This document shows positions 36,813 to 52,096 of a DNA stretch of 64,000 bases, one piece after another. Position 1 is the first letter of the stretch, and every line of letters begins with the position of its first letter. The position numbers were made by a program, and so were the translations under genes. The notes under the pieces were generated by a model that worked only from the letters and a program-made list of their open reading frames with translations, did not search any database and was not told where the DNA came from. The stretch comes from Alviniconcha marisindica (Eukaryota > Mollusca > Gastropoda > Provannidae): assembly GCA_018857735.1 (NCBI GenBank), contig JABMCL010001782.1:319001-383000 (forward strand), given 5' to 3'.

Positions 36813-39800
36813 AAAAAAATCCAATTCTCCAACCTCATCTTTCTGGGCACGCAGAGAATCGATGGCATGCTCCTTGAACTGAGGATCCTTGGCTGGGTCT
36901 TCCATCATTTTGGGATCACTCAGTTTCTGGGAGAGAAACAACAACAACAACCCATAACAACTTTGAAATAGTGACGTGCACTCACTTACTCACAAGCTTG
37001 CATGCGGGCATTCATGCACTCACACAAACTAAACAGCAACGTACATAAATCCAAAGAAATATATATTTTCCAGTATACATGTATAAAGGTTTCTGGCCAT
37101 AGAGCTGAATCAAATCACAGGACAAAAATGATCAGAGTTCATGGAAAAACAACTTAAAATCAAAGAGACAAACCAAATACAAAAGCCAAAAAAGAGACAA
37201 AGCACTGCTGAAATAATGAATCTTAATGAGAAAGAATAAATGTACCCAAACACAACAGACGGTCACAATACACCTGCATTTGACACATGCAATGAAAAGT
37301 TACTATTTTTATGAACACTGATGAGTGATGTCATTGCCACAGCAATATTCACAAAAGACACAGACACTAGTTGCATGCACATCGATGTAAGTTTCACATA
37401 CTGAGGGGGGTTGAAGTGAACACTCAGAAACAAAGAGAATTAACACATGAGTAGTGTCAAAAATGTCACCGTCTGTGGTAGTTATACTGTTGGAACCACA
37501 GCGTTTGCTTTAAAGCTCAGTAAATACAAGGGAGCAATCAGTGAGGGACAAAACATGTACAAACAAATCAGACAAATCTATTACATGACACACTCAAATG
37601 TCAGATACAAAAAGAGACATTGATAGGGAGACAATGGGGGGAGGGGGGGAGGGGGGATGGCTTGGGGGGAGGGGGGGGGAGAGAAAATGAAATTTTATTG
37701 GCCATGAAATTTTATTGGCCATAGGCCCCTATACATGGGGGGTGTAGAGAGAGCAAGAGACTTGGAGTGAAAGTCAAAGTAATAGACAGTACAACACTGA
37801 CACAATCAGTCAAAATCCAAAAGCCACCATAACCCCCTGCCTTCCCCTACTCTCTCAAAAACAACAACAAAAGCAACCAACCGACAAAAACCAAAACATC
37901 CCTACATAAAGAAATCCCCCCTCATCCCCACACACACACACACACCGTATCAACCAACCACCCAAAATAATTCACCCAATCAGTGATTATTAATTAATGC
38001 ATTCCAAACCTCTCTCTCCCTCTGCGTTCTAATTATTAAAAAAATCTTGACATTTTTTACATGTACAAAAAAAGAAAAACGGTAATTAACAGAATAGAGA
38101 GTAAAAAAGAACACTGTGAATGTCAAGAAAAAGTGGTGGGGGAATGAAACAAACCAAAGCAAACTGAAACCCACACAAAACTGCAATCCAAAACAAAAGA
38201 GCAAATTGCAGTTACCTCCTCTTCCTGCTTTGTTGAAAGTACAAAATGAAAGACACTGGATTATACTTGGCAGTCATGAAAAAACCACTCACATACAATC
38301 CAAGGACACATGGTTATGCTCACAATGGAAGACTGTACAAAATGTGTATACATACAAGCAAGAAGTTTGGCAAACCCTACACACAGCTTTATTCCCAGCA
38401 ACTACTCTGCTGTCAAACTCAAAGTCTGCTGTGGGCACCAAAGTGAACTGACAATTAAAGGTTATGCTTGATCATTAGTGGGCCATATATAAAGTTATTA
38501 AATGGTGGCAAAGGGTTCCCTCCTTGGCAACCACAGGTTGTTAAATGGTGGCAAAGGGTCCCCCCTGGCAACCACATGTTATTGAATTGTGGCAAAGGGC
38601 TCCCTCCCTGACAATCACAGGTTATTAAATAGTGGCAAAGGGTTCCCTCCCTGGCAACCACTGGTTATTAAATGGTGGCAAAGGGTTCCCTCCCTGGCAA
38701 CCAAGGTTATTATTTCACACAATGGGGCTCCTACATGCAACCCAGGCTTGATCCAGGCTCAAGATCTGCTCTGCACTTCATCATCTAATCTGGTGGGGAT
38801 GCCAGTAGTCTAACTGGATATTTAGTCCTTTGGATGAGCATGAACAATCTGTCAGACACACATTTTTGGATGAGCATGAACAATCTGTCAGACACACATT
38901 CTCCAGGCAGCTGGAAAATATACAAGAGCAGGCGGATGTTTCCTTGGCTGTCTTGACAAAATGAACAGCCAGTCTGCAATGCATTATAATCAGTAAATCA
39001 CTTGAAAGGCCGCATACAATGGTAAAGCTGCGTAGTGTGACTCCAGTGGCTGCTGTAAGCTTCCTTAGCCATGCATGTTCACCTGAATTTCTTACACAGA
39101 TCAACAAAGTATGCAAAAAAGAAACACAAAAGATGTACCTGAACAATATTGCTTCATGTGTCTAATCAGTGAAACTGTATCAGTATGGGTACAGACACAA
39201 CTGTACATATGGTTGTTTGTTGACTGCAAATAAGGTTGGGGGGGAGGGAGTGGGGGGGGGGGGGGGTCAGCTTGCTGATACAGGTTGTTAGTGTTGTAAG
39301 ATCGGTCATATATCACATATATGTGAAAAGACTTTCAATAAAAAAAAAAAGAAGAAGAAGGAATCAATGAAACTAAAAGGTAGGCACCATGTATTGTCTG
39401 ACCAGAGAATGAATCTTTTTTCATTTTTAAACACAGCTAAATTCTAGAACTGTAGAAGTGGCACACAATATGGATATCATATCTGTTTGTACTTTGATGA
39501 CCATCTTTGGGTTTTGGGTTTTTATCATTGCTCAAACAATGTGCAGCTAACACAACTCTAAACAGTACATGTACTGCGATGGGGGGGAAAGAAACACGAC
39601 AGTCAGTACTACTGCTACTAGCAACAGACAGCAGATTATGTTGATTTCCTCATCAAACTCAAAGTTCAAGACTAATACACTTTCACATACAATGATACAT
39701 GCACTATATAATCAAGAACTATAATTTTAAAAAAAGGTATGGTTTCTGTGGATTTTAAACACCATGTTTACTTAAAGGCAGCACATTTCACACATACCTC

Positions 39801-42800
39801 TTGTGGGAAGTATCCCGTGAATGCAACCTTCCACAGTTCAAAGGGAGTCCTGAGCAAACAAAGGAAAAAACACAGTATTTATATGTACATTTCAGTTTTA
39901 AATTTTTATACAGTCAATGGAGCAGCATGTAGACCTGAACTCTGCATAAATAGTACAATATACTTGACTGTAAACAGTAAAACCCAAAACACAAGCAAAG
40001 AAAGCACACAATTGTTTTTCAACCCCCCAAAATTGCAGTTACGAGCCCTCCAAAATACATCAATTAGACTCAATGCTACTGGTCACAGAAGTGGATGACA
40101 GTGATATGACAATATTAAATACTTGACTGTAAACAGTCAAAACCAAAAACCAAGCAAAAAAAGCACACCATTGTTTTTTTCAACCCCCCAAAACTGCAGT
40201 TACAAACCTTCCAAAATACATCAATTAAACTCAGTGCTACTGGTCACAGAATGGTGATATGACTATATTAAAACAAACAAAAAAATTAACTCACTTTGCC
40301 TGAACCCTGCCAATATCTTTGTCAGAGATGGGTGGCGAACCTGCAAAAACAGCACAGAACACTTTATTCGCAGATCTTTCAAGCAAAGTAATTTTGGTGT
40401 GTACTTCATGTCCTAGGTCTGCATCCAACAAACTTGACATTTCCCCTGAAATTACTACAGAAATCTATTTTACACTGCTACCCACCTCCTAGCGACCAGC
40501 AAGGCTGGACCATCCAAGTGATTGCTTCCTGATGGGAACAGAAGTGTGCCTCAAAGTGCAAAGACTGGAAAGACTAAATTTCCCCTCTGGCTAGTCTTGA
40601 ACAAGTGAATTTTACATTTTGGTTGAGCAGAGTTTTAACATTCCCTTTAATATAGTTTAAAAGATGAAAAATACAAGTGCAGATAAAAAATCCATTTATC
40701 TTCAGCAGAATCTCATTTTAAAGGGGAAACAAACCAAATATGCAAGCTGAGCCAAAAACACAGAAATAAGTAAATAACTTGCTTTTTGAAAGTCACCAGT
40801 CAACCAGTATGGTTATATCAGGTTGAAAAAACAAAACAACAACAACAGAAAATGTGCATATATATGCATCTGCATTCTTCATGTGGGTATTCTGTCAACA
40901 TTCATCTGGAATAAGTACTCCCCCCTGAATTTGGGCTTATGAGATTGCAACCACATTGGTTTGCTCTTTACCAAAGAAGAGCAGATAAAGGCTGGCTTGC
41001 AACATATTTGATACTTTTGCCACAAATGCCAGCCTTGTTCATGACATCACTGATACAGACTGCTGGGCACAAAATGGTAGCTGCTATGGTAATGTTTTTG
41101 GTGACTTTCAAACGTTGATTTTTAACACACAGGATGAAAAATTGAGTAAAAAATTGCTGTGTGTATATTTTTTATTCCATTCCTATTGACAGGGCCCATG
41201 GTGCTTCTTTGTTTTGGTTCCCCTTTAAGCACAGGTTGAGAAGAAGGCAAGTAGGACACAAACAGAAAAAGAAGAAGATCCAAACACATAACAGGTCAAA
41301 AAGAATGCTGTTTATTTTGACCAAATACAACATGCAAATTTTTTGGGTAAGCCCCTTTTTCAAGCTACAAAACAACACTTAAACAACACAAACAGTGAAA
41401 AATGAGATGCAGGATATGTATCTTCTTTTGGTTGAGCTGTTTTTGTTGTTTCAGTGTCCATCGTTTGGAAGAATGTTGGTGTGACCATGATGTGTCATGA
41501 AATAAAAACAGAGGAGAAAAAGAAGAAGAAGCTTGATGTGCATGTAGCTGAAGTTCCCAAAAACACTGACCTATTTGCTGTATGGAATCCAGGCCGGCTG
41601 GCACCATCAGTGGTTTGTTAGGTTCCGTCTGCATGCTTTTGCTGTAACAGAAACAAACAAAAAACCCACTGTTTGCTGCTGTTCCCTTGCTACAACTTTT
41701 AACTCATCCACAGCTAGATGAGATTTTGCCTGTGCAACTGTTTTTCTGCATATACATCAAAATATATTATGTGCAGTGTCCCCTGCGGTTTAGGCAGAGT
41801 TGCATTCTGAATTTGGGGGGAAAATATGGTTTAACAGTCACTGCTGTCCCCATCAGTTTGAACCATGTGAAACGCTGCAGTTGTGTATAATAATGTGCCT
41901 TTAAAAGCAGGAAAAAAGCTTACACCTGCATAAGCTCACCTTGATCTGAGTGAACCTGAGGAATAGGAGAGGAATGAACAATCAACATGCATCAAAATCC
42001 CCATCAGCAGTTCTACAACACAGACTGCAGTATTCACCCACAATACAGATGTCAGAATTCACCAGTTCCACAATACAGATGTTAGTATTCACCAGTCCCA
42101 CAATACAGATGTCAGTATTCAGCAGTCCCACAATACAGATCTCAGTATTCACCAGTCCACAATATAGATGTCAGTATTCACCAGTCCCACAGTACAGATG
42201 TCAGTATTCACCAGTCCCACACTACAGATGTCAGTATTCACCAGTCTCAGAATACAGATGTCAGTATTCACCAGTCCCACAATACAGATGTCAAGTATTC
42301 ACCAGTCCCACACCAGAGATTTCAGTAGTCAGCTATTCCATGATATATATTTCAGTATTCAGCAGTCCTGCAGTACAGATGTCAGCATTCACCAGTCCAA
42401 CACCAGAGATTTTAGTAGTCAGCAGTTCCACAATACATATTTCAGTATTCAGCAGTCCTGCAGGACAGATGTCAGTACTCACCAGTCCCACACTAGAGAT
42501 TTCAGTAGTCAGTAGTTCAGCAATACACATGTTAGTATTCAGCAGTCCCGACATACAAATTTCAGTATAAAACTGTGCACCTTTCACGCATGACTGCATG
42601 GTAAAGTTTCCTATGATAATGATCACTGATTCCATTACCTGGCTGTGGTGCCAAACAGGTGATGGCTAATCAGCGCCCTCATTCTCGACACCAGCTGTTC
42701 CTGCTTGGTGCTGAAAAACTAGCAACACACACTTTCTGCAAATATCTACGCTGTTGCTATTTGCTCATCACACTGACCAACACATGTATAAAATTAACAA

Positions 42801-45710
42801 CGTAGCCTTTCTGTTGTCAAACTAACTGATTTGTGTAAAAACAACCCCCCCCCCCCCCCCCCCCAAAACTAACAATGCTCTCTCTGTAAACACTCATAAG
42901 GATGATGCTCCTTTATTATACTCATCAGTGCACATCACAGATTGCTGAGTTTATAAAGATCAATGTTCTCTTGTACAAAAATGATAACTTTTTTTTTTTT
43001 TTGGAGTGTGTGTCCCTACAGATATACCCTACAGATGTTCACTTGTACAAAAAAGATTTCTTTTTTAACCCTACAGATGTACCAACGAACTTGTTCCATA
43101 TCAGCTGACTAATAAGTGTTACAAATACTGGCTGCAATTGCAGGGTTGACATTAACCCACTTGGCCCCAGACCAGCTGCTGCCCTTTTGCTACGAAATCC
43201 CATGCGAAGGGAAGTAACTGTGTCAAATGATCCTGGTACATAACTTTAAAAATCAATAATAAACACCAAACAAAAGTTTCAGCTCACTTCGTATTCTTCC
43301 TAGTTGTGAATACAGTGTTCTTGTATATACCACAGGCTTTGATTTTTTTCACGAAAAAAACATATCCCAAGTCAGAAATGTCAGGTTTCTGGGTGCCTAC
43401 AGGGTAACCAACGTTGCAAATTTTCCAGTTTGAATCTCAAAAGATGAAGCTCTGTGAGTTTGTTAGGATGCCCATGGTAAGTGACTGAGCCAAATTTGCA
43501 GTTCAAATCTCAAAGGATGAAGCTCTGACGCCATTGCTAACAGTAGGGCTTTTGTTTATTTCTGCGCATCTATCGTGTGTCCATCTCGCAACTTCGAAAA
43601 TTCTCAGCGTCTCTCAAACTCTACTGAACTTCAAACAAAAGATATCGCTGGAAGTAGTAAACAACAGCGGAAACGAGGCTACAAGTCTCGTGAGAATCCT
43701 ATTCCTATTTGCATAAGCCAAGATGCTAGTATGGAGCGTCTGCTAGCTGGCCACTACCGGGCGGTCTGGGGTTGCGCGGTAAGGCAAAAGAGTGGGCGGT
43801 CTTGGGCCAAGTGGGTTAATAAATGTTAAAGTGAAAAGCAAATCATCACACACTGTTTGATTTCACAATTTAAAAAAAATCTAAAATGTGTAACCTGGAG
43901 ACAGATCCAAAAGTAAGATAACATATGGCTGTAACTTCAACGTATGATTTGAAACAGATGAACAGATTTACAACTGCATCACACTTTGAAACAGACTTAC
44001 AACCACACCATCTTTTCTTTTTCAAAACCTACCTGAAGAGAAGCACCATAGATGTGAGCCACAAAGCGCAACGTCTTGCAAATCACCTTGCGCTTCTCTG
44101 AGTCAAAGTCCTGAAACAAAGCACATCACAGTAACAAACCATACTTAATCTTCAAGGTTTCAAGTAACTGCCTGTTTTTCGTACCCTTTTTTTCCCTTAA
44201 AATAATCTCAGCAATGATTTTTAGTTTCTGTTAGCCTTGATCTGAAAGGCACGTGAGCATATTTTTATATATAAAATTGCCATACAAAAAAAAAAAAAAG
44301 CTCAACCAAAATGCCAACAAGCAAAAACTGGAACCATCAGCAACAGGTACACCTTGGGAACAGCTGTCAGAAACTAATACCTCAAGCCATTTGACACTGA
44401 ATGGAAAAAACATCCCCAAAAAGGATTGTCCACACTGTCAGTGATTTCACAAATCATTACTGACTTTTTGAAATTGTTACCTCAACATTATTTGATGAAA
44501 ATATGAAATGCACTGCACTCCTTACTTCCTATAGTTGGTTAATATTTCGGCTCAAGTGTACTGCTGACGGAGCAGACAAAAAGACAAACCTGATGTGCAG
44601 ACAAAAAGACAAACCTGAAAAAGGTCGTACTTGGATCCCACGATGACCAGTGGCATCAGGAAGGGGTCCATCATGTTCTTGTCCTGCACGGCACAATGTG
44701 CAACATGTCAGCTTTCCTCCTAGGATGCAATGCTGATACTAAGCATCAATGGAACACTGTGTGTGAAAAATGCTGAAGTTGGAAATTGGAGGAAACTGGA
44801 ATTGTTTTGCAGGATGCTGTACTACACTAAAACTGCTGTGCTGAAGCCTTTTTACTGGATGTTGAATAATAATAACAATAAAGGGAATTTCTACCATCTA
44901 CCACACAAGGTGGGAGCATAGCGCACTTTAAAATAACACTAACAGCACATGCACAGACACGGACACACATGTCGGATAGTCAAGCAAATACAGCAGAACA
45001 CCCGATGAAAAAGAGCACCCTAGTGAGAAAACATCTCACTTTAAAGGCCACTCTTCTCTGGAACCTTTCCCTTCACATGTCCTGTGGAAATGAACCCCTC
45101 ATCAAGGACCACCCTCTTCTAAGGCCACTTCTGCGTCATGGTTTTCAGGGTGGTATTTATTAGAACAGGGGCTGCACTGTATTCAAACCGAAATTGTTCT
45201 GGACGATAAAATCGCCACACTTTACCGGGTTTTCTTCTCCCACCCTCTCCCATGCTGCTTTCTGCAGCTTCTGTTTGATGTCAGGGTCAGTGGATTTCAT
45301 GTCAGCGATGACGGCCTCCACTCGTGACTTGGCTGTCTGTAGCAGCGACTCCAGCGTGAACCACAGCTCCTGCGGCTGGGACAGATCCAGGACCAGGAAT
45401 AGCGTGTGTGACTGAGAAAGAGAGAAAGCAGTGATGATGACTGACAGCAACATAGCATGCCCAGGCCTGTAGCATCCACACTAGCGTGAATCACAGCTCC
45501 TGGGGCTGGGACAGGTCCACGACTGGAAACAGTGCAGTGTGCCAAAGGGAGAGCACTTGAGATAAGAGTCTTCACTGACATTAGTTGACAGCAACATAAT
45601 ATTTTGTTTGTTTGTGTGTGTGCGTGTGTTGTTGTTGTTGTTTGTGTTGTCGTTATTGTGTGTGTGTGTGTGTGTGTGTATGAGTCTTCATTAGTTGACA
45701 GCGACATAAT

Positions 45711-45752
<42 letters not shown>

Positions 45753-48236
45753 GTATGTACTGAATCATGAAACATGTACATTTAATGACTGTGTCAGCGC
45801 TTACCGCCTGTGCCAGTTAGGCACTCTAAGTACCCATTATTGTCATTATCATTACTCTAAATGGCCCTAAGCATTATAGGGCGGGGAGCTCAGTCTCTGA
45901 AGTACTGCCAATGGGCTGCCAATGCACCCCTAACTCTCTCATTCTTACACACACACACTGACATGACACCCTCTATCACAACTCACTCTTACACACAAAC
46001 ACACTGACATTACACCCTCTATCCCAACTCACTCTTACACACAAACACACTGACATTACACCCTCTATCACAACTCATACACACACTGACATTACACCCT
46101 CTGTCCCAACTCACTCTTACACACAAACACACTGACATTACACCTTCTATCCCAGCTCACTCTTACACACAAACACACTGACATTACACCCTCTATCACA
46201 ACTCATACACACACTGACATTACACCCTCTATCCCAACTCACTCTTACACACAAACACACTGACATTACACCCTCTATCCCAGCTCACTCTTACACACAA
46301 ACACACTGACATTACACAATCTATCCCAACTCACTCTTACACACAAACACACTGACATTACACCCTCTATCCCAACTCACTCTTACACACAAACACACTG
46401 ACATTACACCCTCTATCACAACTCACTCTTACACACAAACACACTGACATTACACCCTCTATCACAACTCATACACACACTGACATTACACCCTCCATCC
46501 CAACTCACTCTTACACACAAAGACACTGACATTAACATCTATCCCAACTCACTCTTACACACAAAACACTGACATTACACCCTCTATCCCAACTCACTCT
46601 TACACACAAACACACTGACATTACACCTCTATCCCAACTCATTACACACACCTGACATTACACCTATCCCAACTCTCTTACACACAAACACACTGACATT
46701 ACACCAATCTATCCCAACTCACTCTTACACACAAAACACTGACATTACACCCTCTATCCCAACTCATCACCACACTGACATTACACCCTCTATCCCAACT
46801 CACTCTTACACACAAAACACGACATTACACCCTCTATCCCAACTCATTCTTACACGCAAACACACTGACATTGCACCCTATATCCCAGCTCACTCTTACA
46901 CACAAACACACTGACATTACACCCTTTATCACAACTCACTCTTCATAGCTGTCAACCCCTTTTGGGAGTAACCCGTAGTCCAAAGTTTGTGAACCTGTAT
47001 TTCCCTTATCATGGCTTACGCAGGCCCGGGTCTTTTGTTTTTTTGCTGGTGGCAGCGGCATTTTGAATTCCAGCTGGCATGTGTGGCAGTGGAAGGAAGA
47101 AGCACTGTTGTGTGAGATACACATGTGTGACTTCAAATCTCACTTCCGATGAGATTTTTTAGCCTATTGTCAGTGTGCATTTGGCGATGGTGTGTGTCGG
47201 CTGCTTGTTCGACAGTTTTTCAATCTTTCTGCTCAGTTTAAAACAACAACAAAATCTCATGAAAATTATATTTTCCTGTATTCACTTTCCAATATGGCCA
47301 TATCCGCCCCCCCCACCCCCCTTCCCCCCAATAATGAAAAAAAACTGTATTTTATACTGGTAAACTGTATGGGTTGACAGGTATGACTCTGACACACAAA
47401 CACACTGACATTACACCCTCTATCCCAACCCTCTGCACTCCTCCCCGGCGCTCACTTGATGGTCTCCGGGTTGACGGGTATGTCAATGAGTTTGGACAGC
47501 CAGGTGCCTCCCCCCAGCTCCCAGATGTGCCCCACATCCTTTGCCTGTCAAACAGAGCCAGCCAAGGTGAGCTACTGCTCCATGAGCTCCAGTCAGACAA
47601 ATGCCACTAGGCCATTTGGGTGCCTGTCTGAATCATCAGCAAAACACATGCATACACACAAACTCGAGAGGAAGAAAACAAACAGCACATGACATTATGT
47701 TGACAAAATGAGACTACAGCGTGTTGAACTGCCTGAAAAATAACATCTATTCAACTAATATGCTGGTAAACAGTATATATATATATATAGAAAAAATCAC
47801 AATGTATACAAAATCAGAATATTCTGTTTGTCTGTTCATCACTCACACTCACACAGATACACGCGTGTGTGCACGCGCGCACACACGCACGCATGCACAT
47901 ACACATGCATGTACGCATGCACACACGCACACACACACATGCACACAGAATCATCATAATAAGTTTATAAATACCAAATCTTCATGTATTACACTCATCA
48001 CACAAGAAACTAGCCTTCTCAGAATATGTTTTGATTTTGAAATGATGTGTTGTGCATTGAACAGATCATGCTTTGAAGGTGAGCTCATTTAAGGAGCTGT
48101 TTAATGCAAACCTCTCACTCCAACAATATACCCCCACCCCTGCGATTCGGTATGGAGGGTATAAACTAACAATACCCCCTCACCCCAAAACAACAATAAC
48201 AACAATCATGAAACAGCAACCACAAGAACAACACAC

Positions 48237-48274
<38 letters not shown>

Positions 48275-49442
48275 CACACACACACACACTCACTCAAAAA
48301 CACAAAAAAACATGTTAACTACCAGCGCTCTACAAGAACATTCCCAACTTGTGACTAGATTACAGTATACCAAACAAGCAGCAAAACAGCTTCTAATTCT
48401 CCAACTCCTACAACCATTACAAATAGCAAGCAAAGAAAAACAACAACAAAAATCAACATGGAAACACAAAGATTCAGGGGACCAAAATTCCAGGAAAAGA
48501 AAACAACAAAAAAACAACAACAAAAAAACCCACCATATTACCAGGCCTGACAGCTTTCTAGAATTATATGCCAAACAAGAAAAACAAAAAACAAAAAAGA
48601 AAACACTATACAACCCCTCCCACAGAAGAAAAACAACAACAACAAAAACAAAAAAAGCAAGAAAAAAACAAAACAAATTTAGAAAGAACACATGCCCACC
48701 TCCTGCTATGCTCAAGGGTAAAAACTGTCCAAATGGAGAATCCTGTTCTGACAATCAAGCAACTGCAGCACCCATACACTGGTCCAGGGGCAAAATGATA
48801 AAAACAATATATTTTGTTGTTGTTGAAATTTGTAGGACTGGCAACACAGAGCCATTTCCCAGCATGTTATCACAGCTATTTAGTTAGTAACAGGATTTAT
48901 CACAGAAACCTTTTTATTTTGACCATTGTATGTGTTTATACATTTTTCTGCAGCTTTTTGTACGACGCATTGTACCTTAGATCTTGCTAGGGATCACATG
49001 CCATAGAAATGTCCATTATTAATTAATTAATTAATGCAAAGCATGACAACCAGTCATTCATAAGAGAGAGTGATCTCATTTGAGCAAATAGACAGCAGCA
49101 GGCATAATTCTGCCATAAGTGGTCAAACAAAACAATCCCGAATCTTCTGAGTTACCAATTTCAAAAGCAGGATTTCAGAGGACCAACTTTTACCCTTGAA
49201 GAAAATGCACTGAAAAAACGAAACGAAACCAGAACAGCTTTAATGTTTTTTTGTGTTTTTTTAAATAACAAAATACTCTATCCCAGAAATAGCAAGAAAA
49301 ACTATGTGAGATACAAGGCAGTTTGTGACAAAATAAACCACATCAAAAGCTTCCAAAATACACCCATATGGCAGAGAAAATGACAAAAATAACGTTTACA
49401 GAAGAAGAAGAAAAGAAGCCAAGACCCAAAATAAAAGGAAAG

Positions 49443-49502
<60 letters not shown>

Positions 49503-50123
49503 CTAGTGGGAAAGTTAAAAATATACGATAATAATAATCTCACCCAACAATTAACAAGGTACACGAGATGAAGAGGTACAGCAACGATGAGAATAAAACA
49601 GAAGAAAATATTAATGTAATTCAGGAACTCGGAATAAACATAACAAATGCATCTGGCAAATTTCAGACAAACCATACTGAACAAAAAATACAACTTTCTC
49701 AAAATGTAGGAAATTTGGAAATACACAATGTGAGTGGATATGAGCACTTCATAGTTTTTAGATTGTTTACAATCACACTACTGTGCCACGTATTTCAAAG
49801 TGAAAAGAAGAAATCTGGAAATATACAGTGGATATGAACACTTTATACTTTCAGATTGTTTGCAATTCATAGTACTGTGCCATGTATTTCAAAGTAAAAA
49901 GAAAAAAATACATTTTACACATTTTTTGTTTCTTGTCAATCTATATCACAACAGACATTCAAACATTAGTTATAAACAGTATACTGTATATACTTTTAAG
50001 AAAAGCAAAAAACAGTAACTAACTTATCCATAATCTTATTCAAGTTATTGTAAAATTATTTTCTCATTTTACTATTTCAAAGTCCAGATTATACAGTAAA
50101 ACTAGTTGACTGTATTATATATA

Positions 50124-50187
<64 letters not shown>

Positions 50188-52037
50188 ATGCATACCTTTG
50201 TACGCACATAATGTGTGCACAATTGTTTTAAAAAAGTAAATAAAAAGTAACAATTTGCTGATACATAATTACAAAGATATAATCTCAACAACAGAACTGC
50301 GTGCTTAAACTTTTGTGAATGTTGTGTAAATTGCAAATTCTCCAGGCATGCCATTTTCGCTTGTCTTTGGGTTTTTTCTTAATTACAACTCTTGATCTTG
50401 ATCATGATAAACTTACATTGGCAATGCCCAATTTTGGTACGAAAACCAATGGGAAGAGCACTCAATCTTTATTATCAAGATCACGATAAGCTTACATTGG
50501 CAATGCCCAATTTTGGTACGAATACACCAATGGGAAGAGCACTCAATCTTTATTTTTCAATGGTCAATTACTTGTTAGACTGGGGAGGACAGGAGAGAAG
50601 ATCCAAATCTCTCAATTGTTTCAGCACAGACAATAACAATAAACTTTAATCATCCCAGAGGGAAAATTAAAGCTGTTGTTTGATCTTATACATTAATGCA
50701 CAATGAAGAACTGAACTGTAGACTGTGCTGTCCTCCAGGTTGTTCCAGACTACAACTGGTCATGAAAAAAAGCTGTTTCTGAATATGGCTGTCTTAGTGG
50801 GTTCTACAGCATAGCAGCAAGTGCTCTTTCTTCTTGACTGATCTATAAGGTTTGTTGTCTGGACATCTTTTGACCTTTTTGGCCTTATTAGTTTTTTGTT
50901 TTCCAGTGGTACAAAGTAGTTGTCAGATGGAACAGTGTCAGGAATCTGCCTACTTGCTTTCTTACACATAAAAATGAGTCCTTGGTGTTTTCTTCTTTCA
51001 GCTGGGGGAGGGAGGGGAAGGGGGGGGGGAGGGGGGAGTTTGTGGTCTTTTAGCACAGAAACGATATTCAACCACAGCCTGGTGATGATTGGCATGTGCA
51101 ACAGTGTTCCTCAATGTACACACATGGACACGGACACGCACACACATCTTAACTTAACGTTCATGATGAATACATGCATGCAGTCTACCCTGCCTTTTGG
51201 ACAGCTGAAAACTGACTTCAAGTGTTATTTTCAGTAACCTGGTTCAAATCACTCATGCACTAAAAAAACCCAACGTAATGTCAAGATCATCACAAACCAC
51301 CAAACAGACTGCCGTTATATGGATAACTGCAATGTAAAAATGTATGTACAGCTATAGGAAAATAAGGGTAGATATTCATAATGTCCTAACAAAAACTGAC
51401 CACATTGTGTCCCTTTGCTCTTCGGCCAAACGTGTATTCAAGGGCAACAGTTGGTTTGGGAGCTTCATCTCTGAAACAGCAGAAACACACAGTGTGAGCA
51501 CTTGTTACACAACTTACAGCACAATGCTGACAATGTGAAGAATGGCTGTGGAACCCTTTCATTTCAAAGTTATTCTGTCAGCTGTGAAAGTCAAATATTT
51601 TGCTTACTGGCCTTTTTGGTTAAAAACAAACCCCCCCCCCCCCCCCCCCCCCAAACAACATAAAAAGAAATTAAAAAAACAACAACAAAAAACTTAAAGA
51701 GTAAATAATCCAAACAATGCTGACAATGTGAAGAATGGCTGTGGAACCCTTTCATTTCAAAGTTATTCTGTCAGCTGTGAAAGTCAAATATTTTGCTTAC
51801 TGGCCTTTTTGGTTAAAAACAAAGAGCAGCACTACCCAATCCTAAGTGTGTGTAGTATTTTTGTGTGTTCAACAATGGTATGGCTGCCAGTGTTTGGGAT
51901 TTTTAATGTGCACACAGATGTTGATGCATGTGACTGCACATGGGGGCTGTAGGGACACTGTATGAGAGTCTGCACTGAAAGCTGACTCTGGGAGAAAAAA
52001 AACTTGCCGTACCTGGGACTCAAACCGGTGTTTATAC

Positions 52038-52096
<59 letters not shown>

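Noticed and set aside
41950..42570. 206-codon open frame rich in [10 protein letters not shown]
   Set aside because: It is a 30-bp minisatellite read in one frame and lies in an intron of the opposite-strand gene.
45940..46942. CRISPR-like array
   Set aside because: Units are contiguous without unique spacers and the genome is eukaryotic; this is an intronic minisatellite.
48312..48887. 191-codon Lys/Gln/Asn-rich frame
   Set aside because: A-rich intron sequence; no domain, and it lies within DYNC2LI1 intron 4 on the opposite strand.
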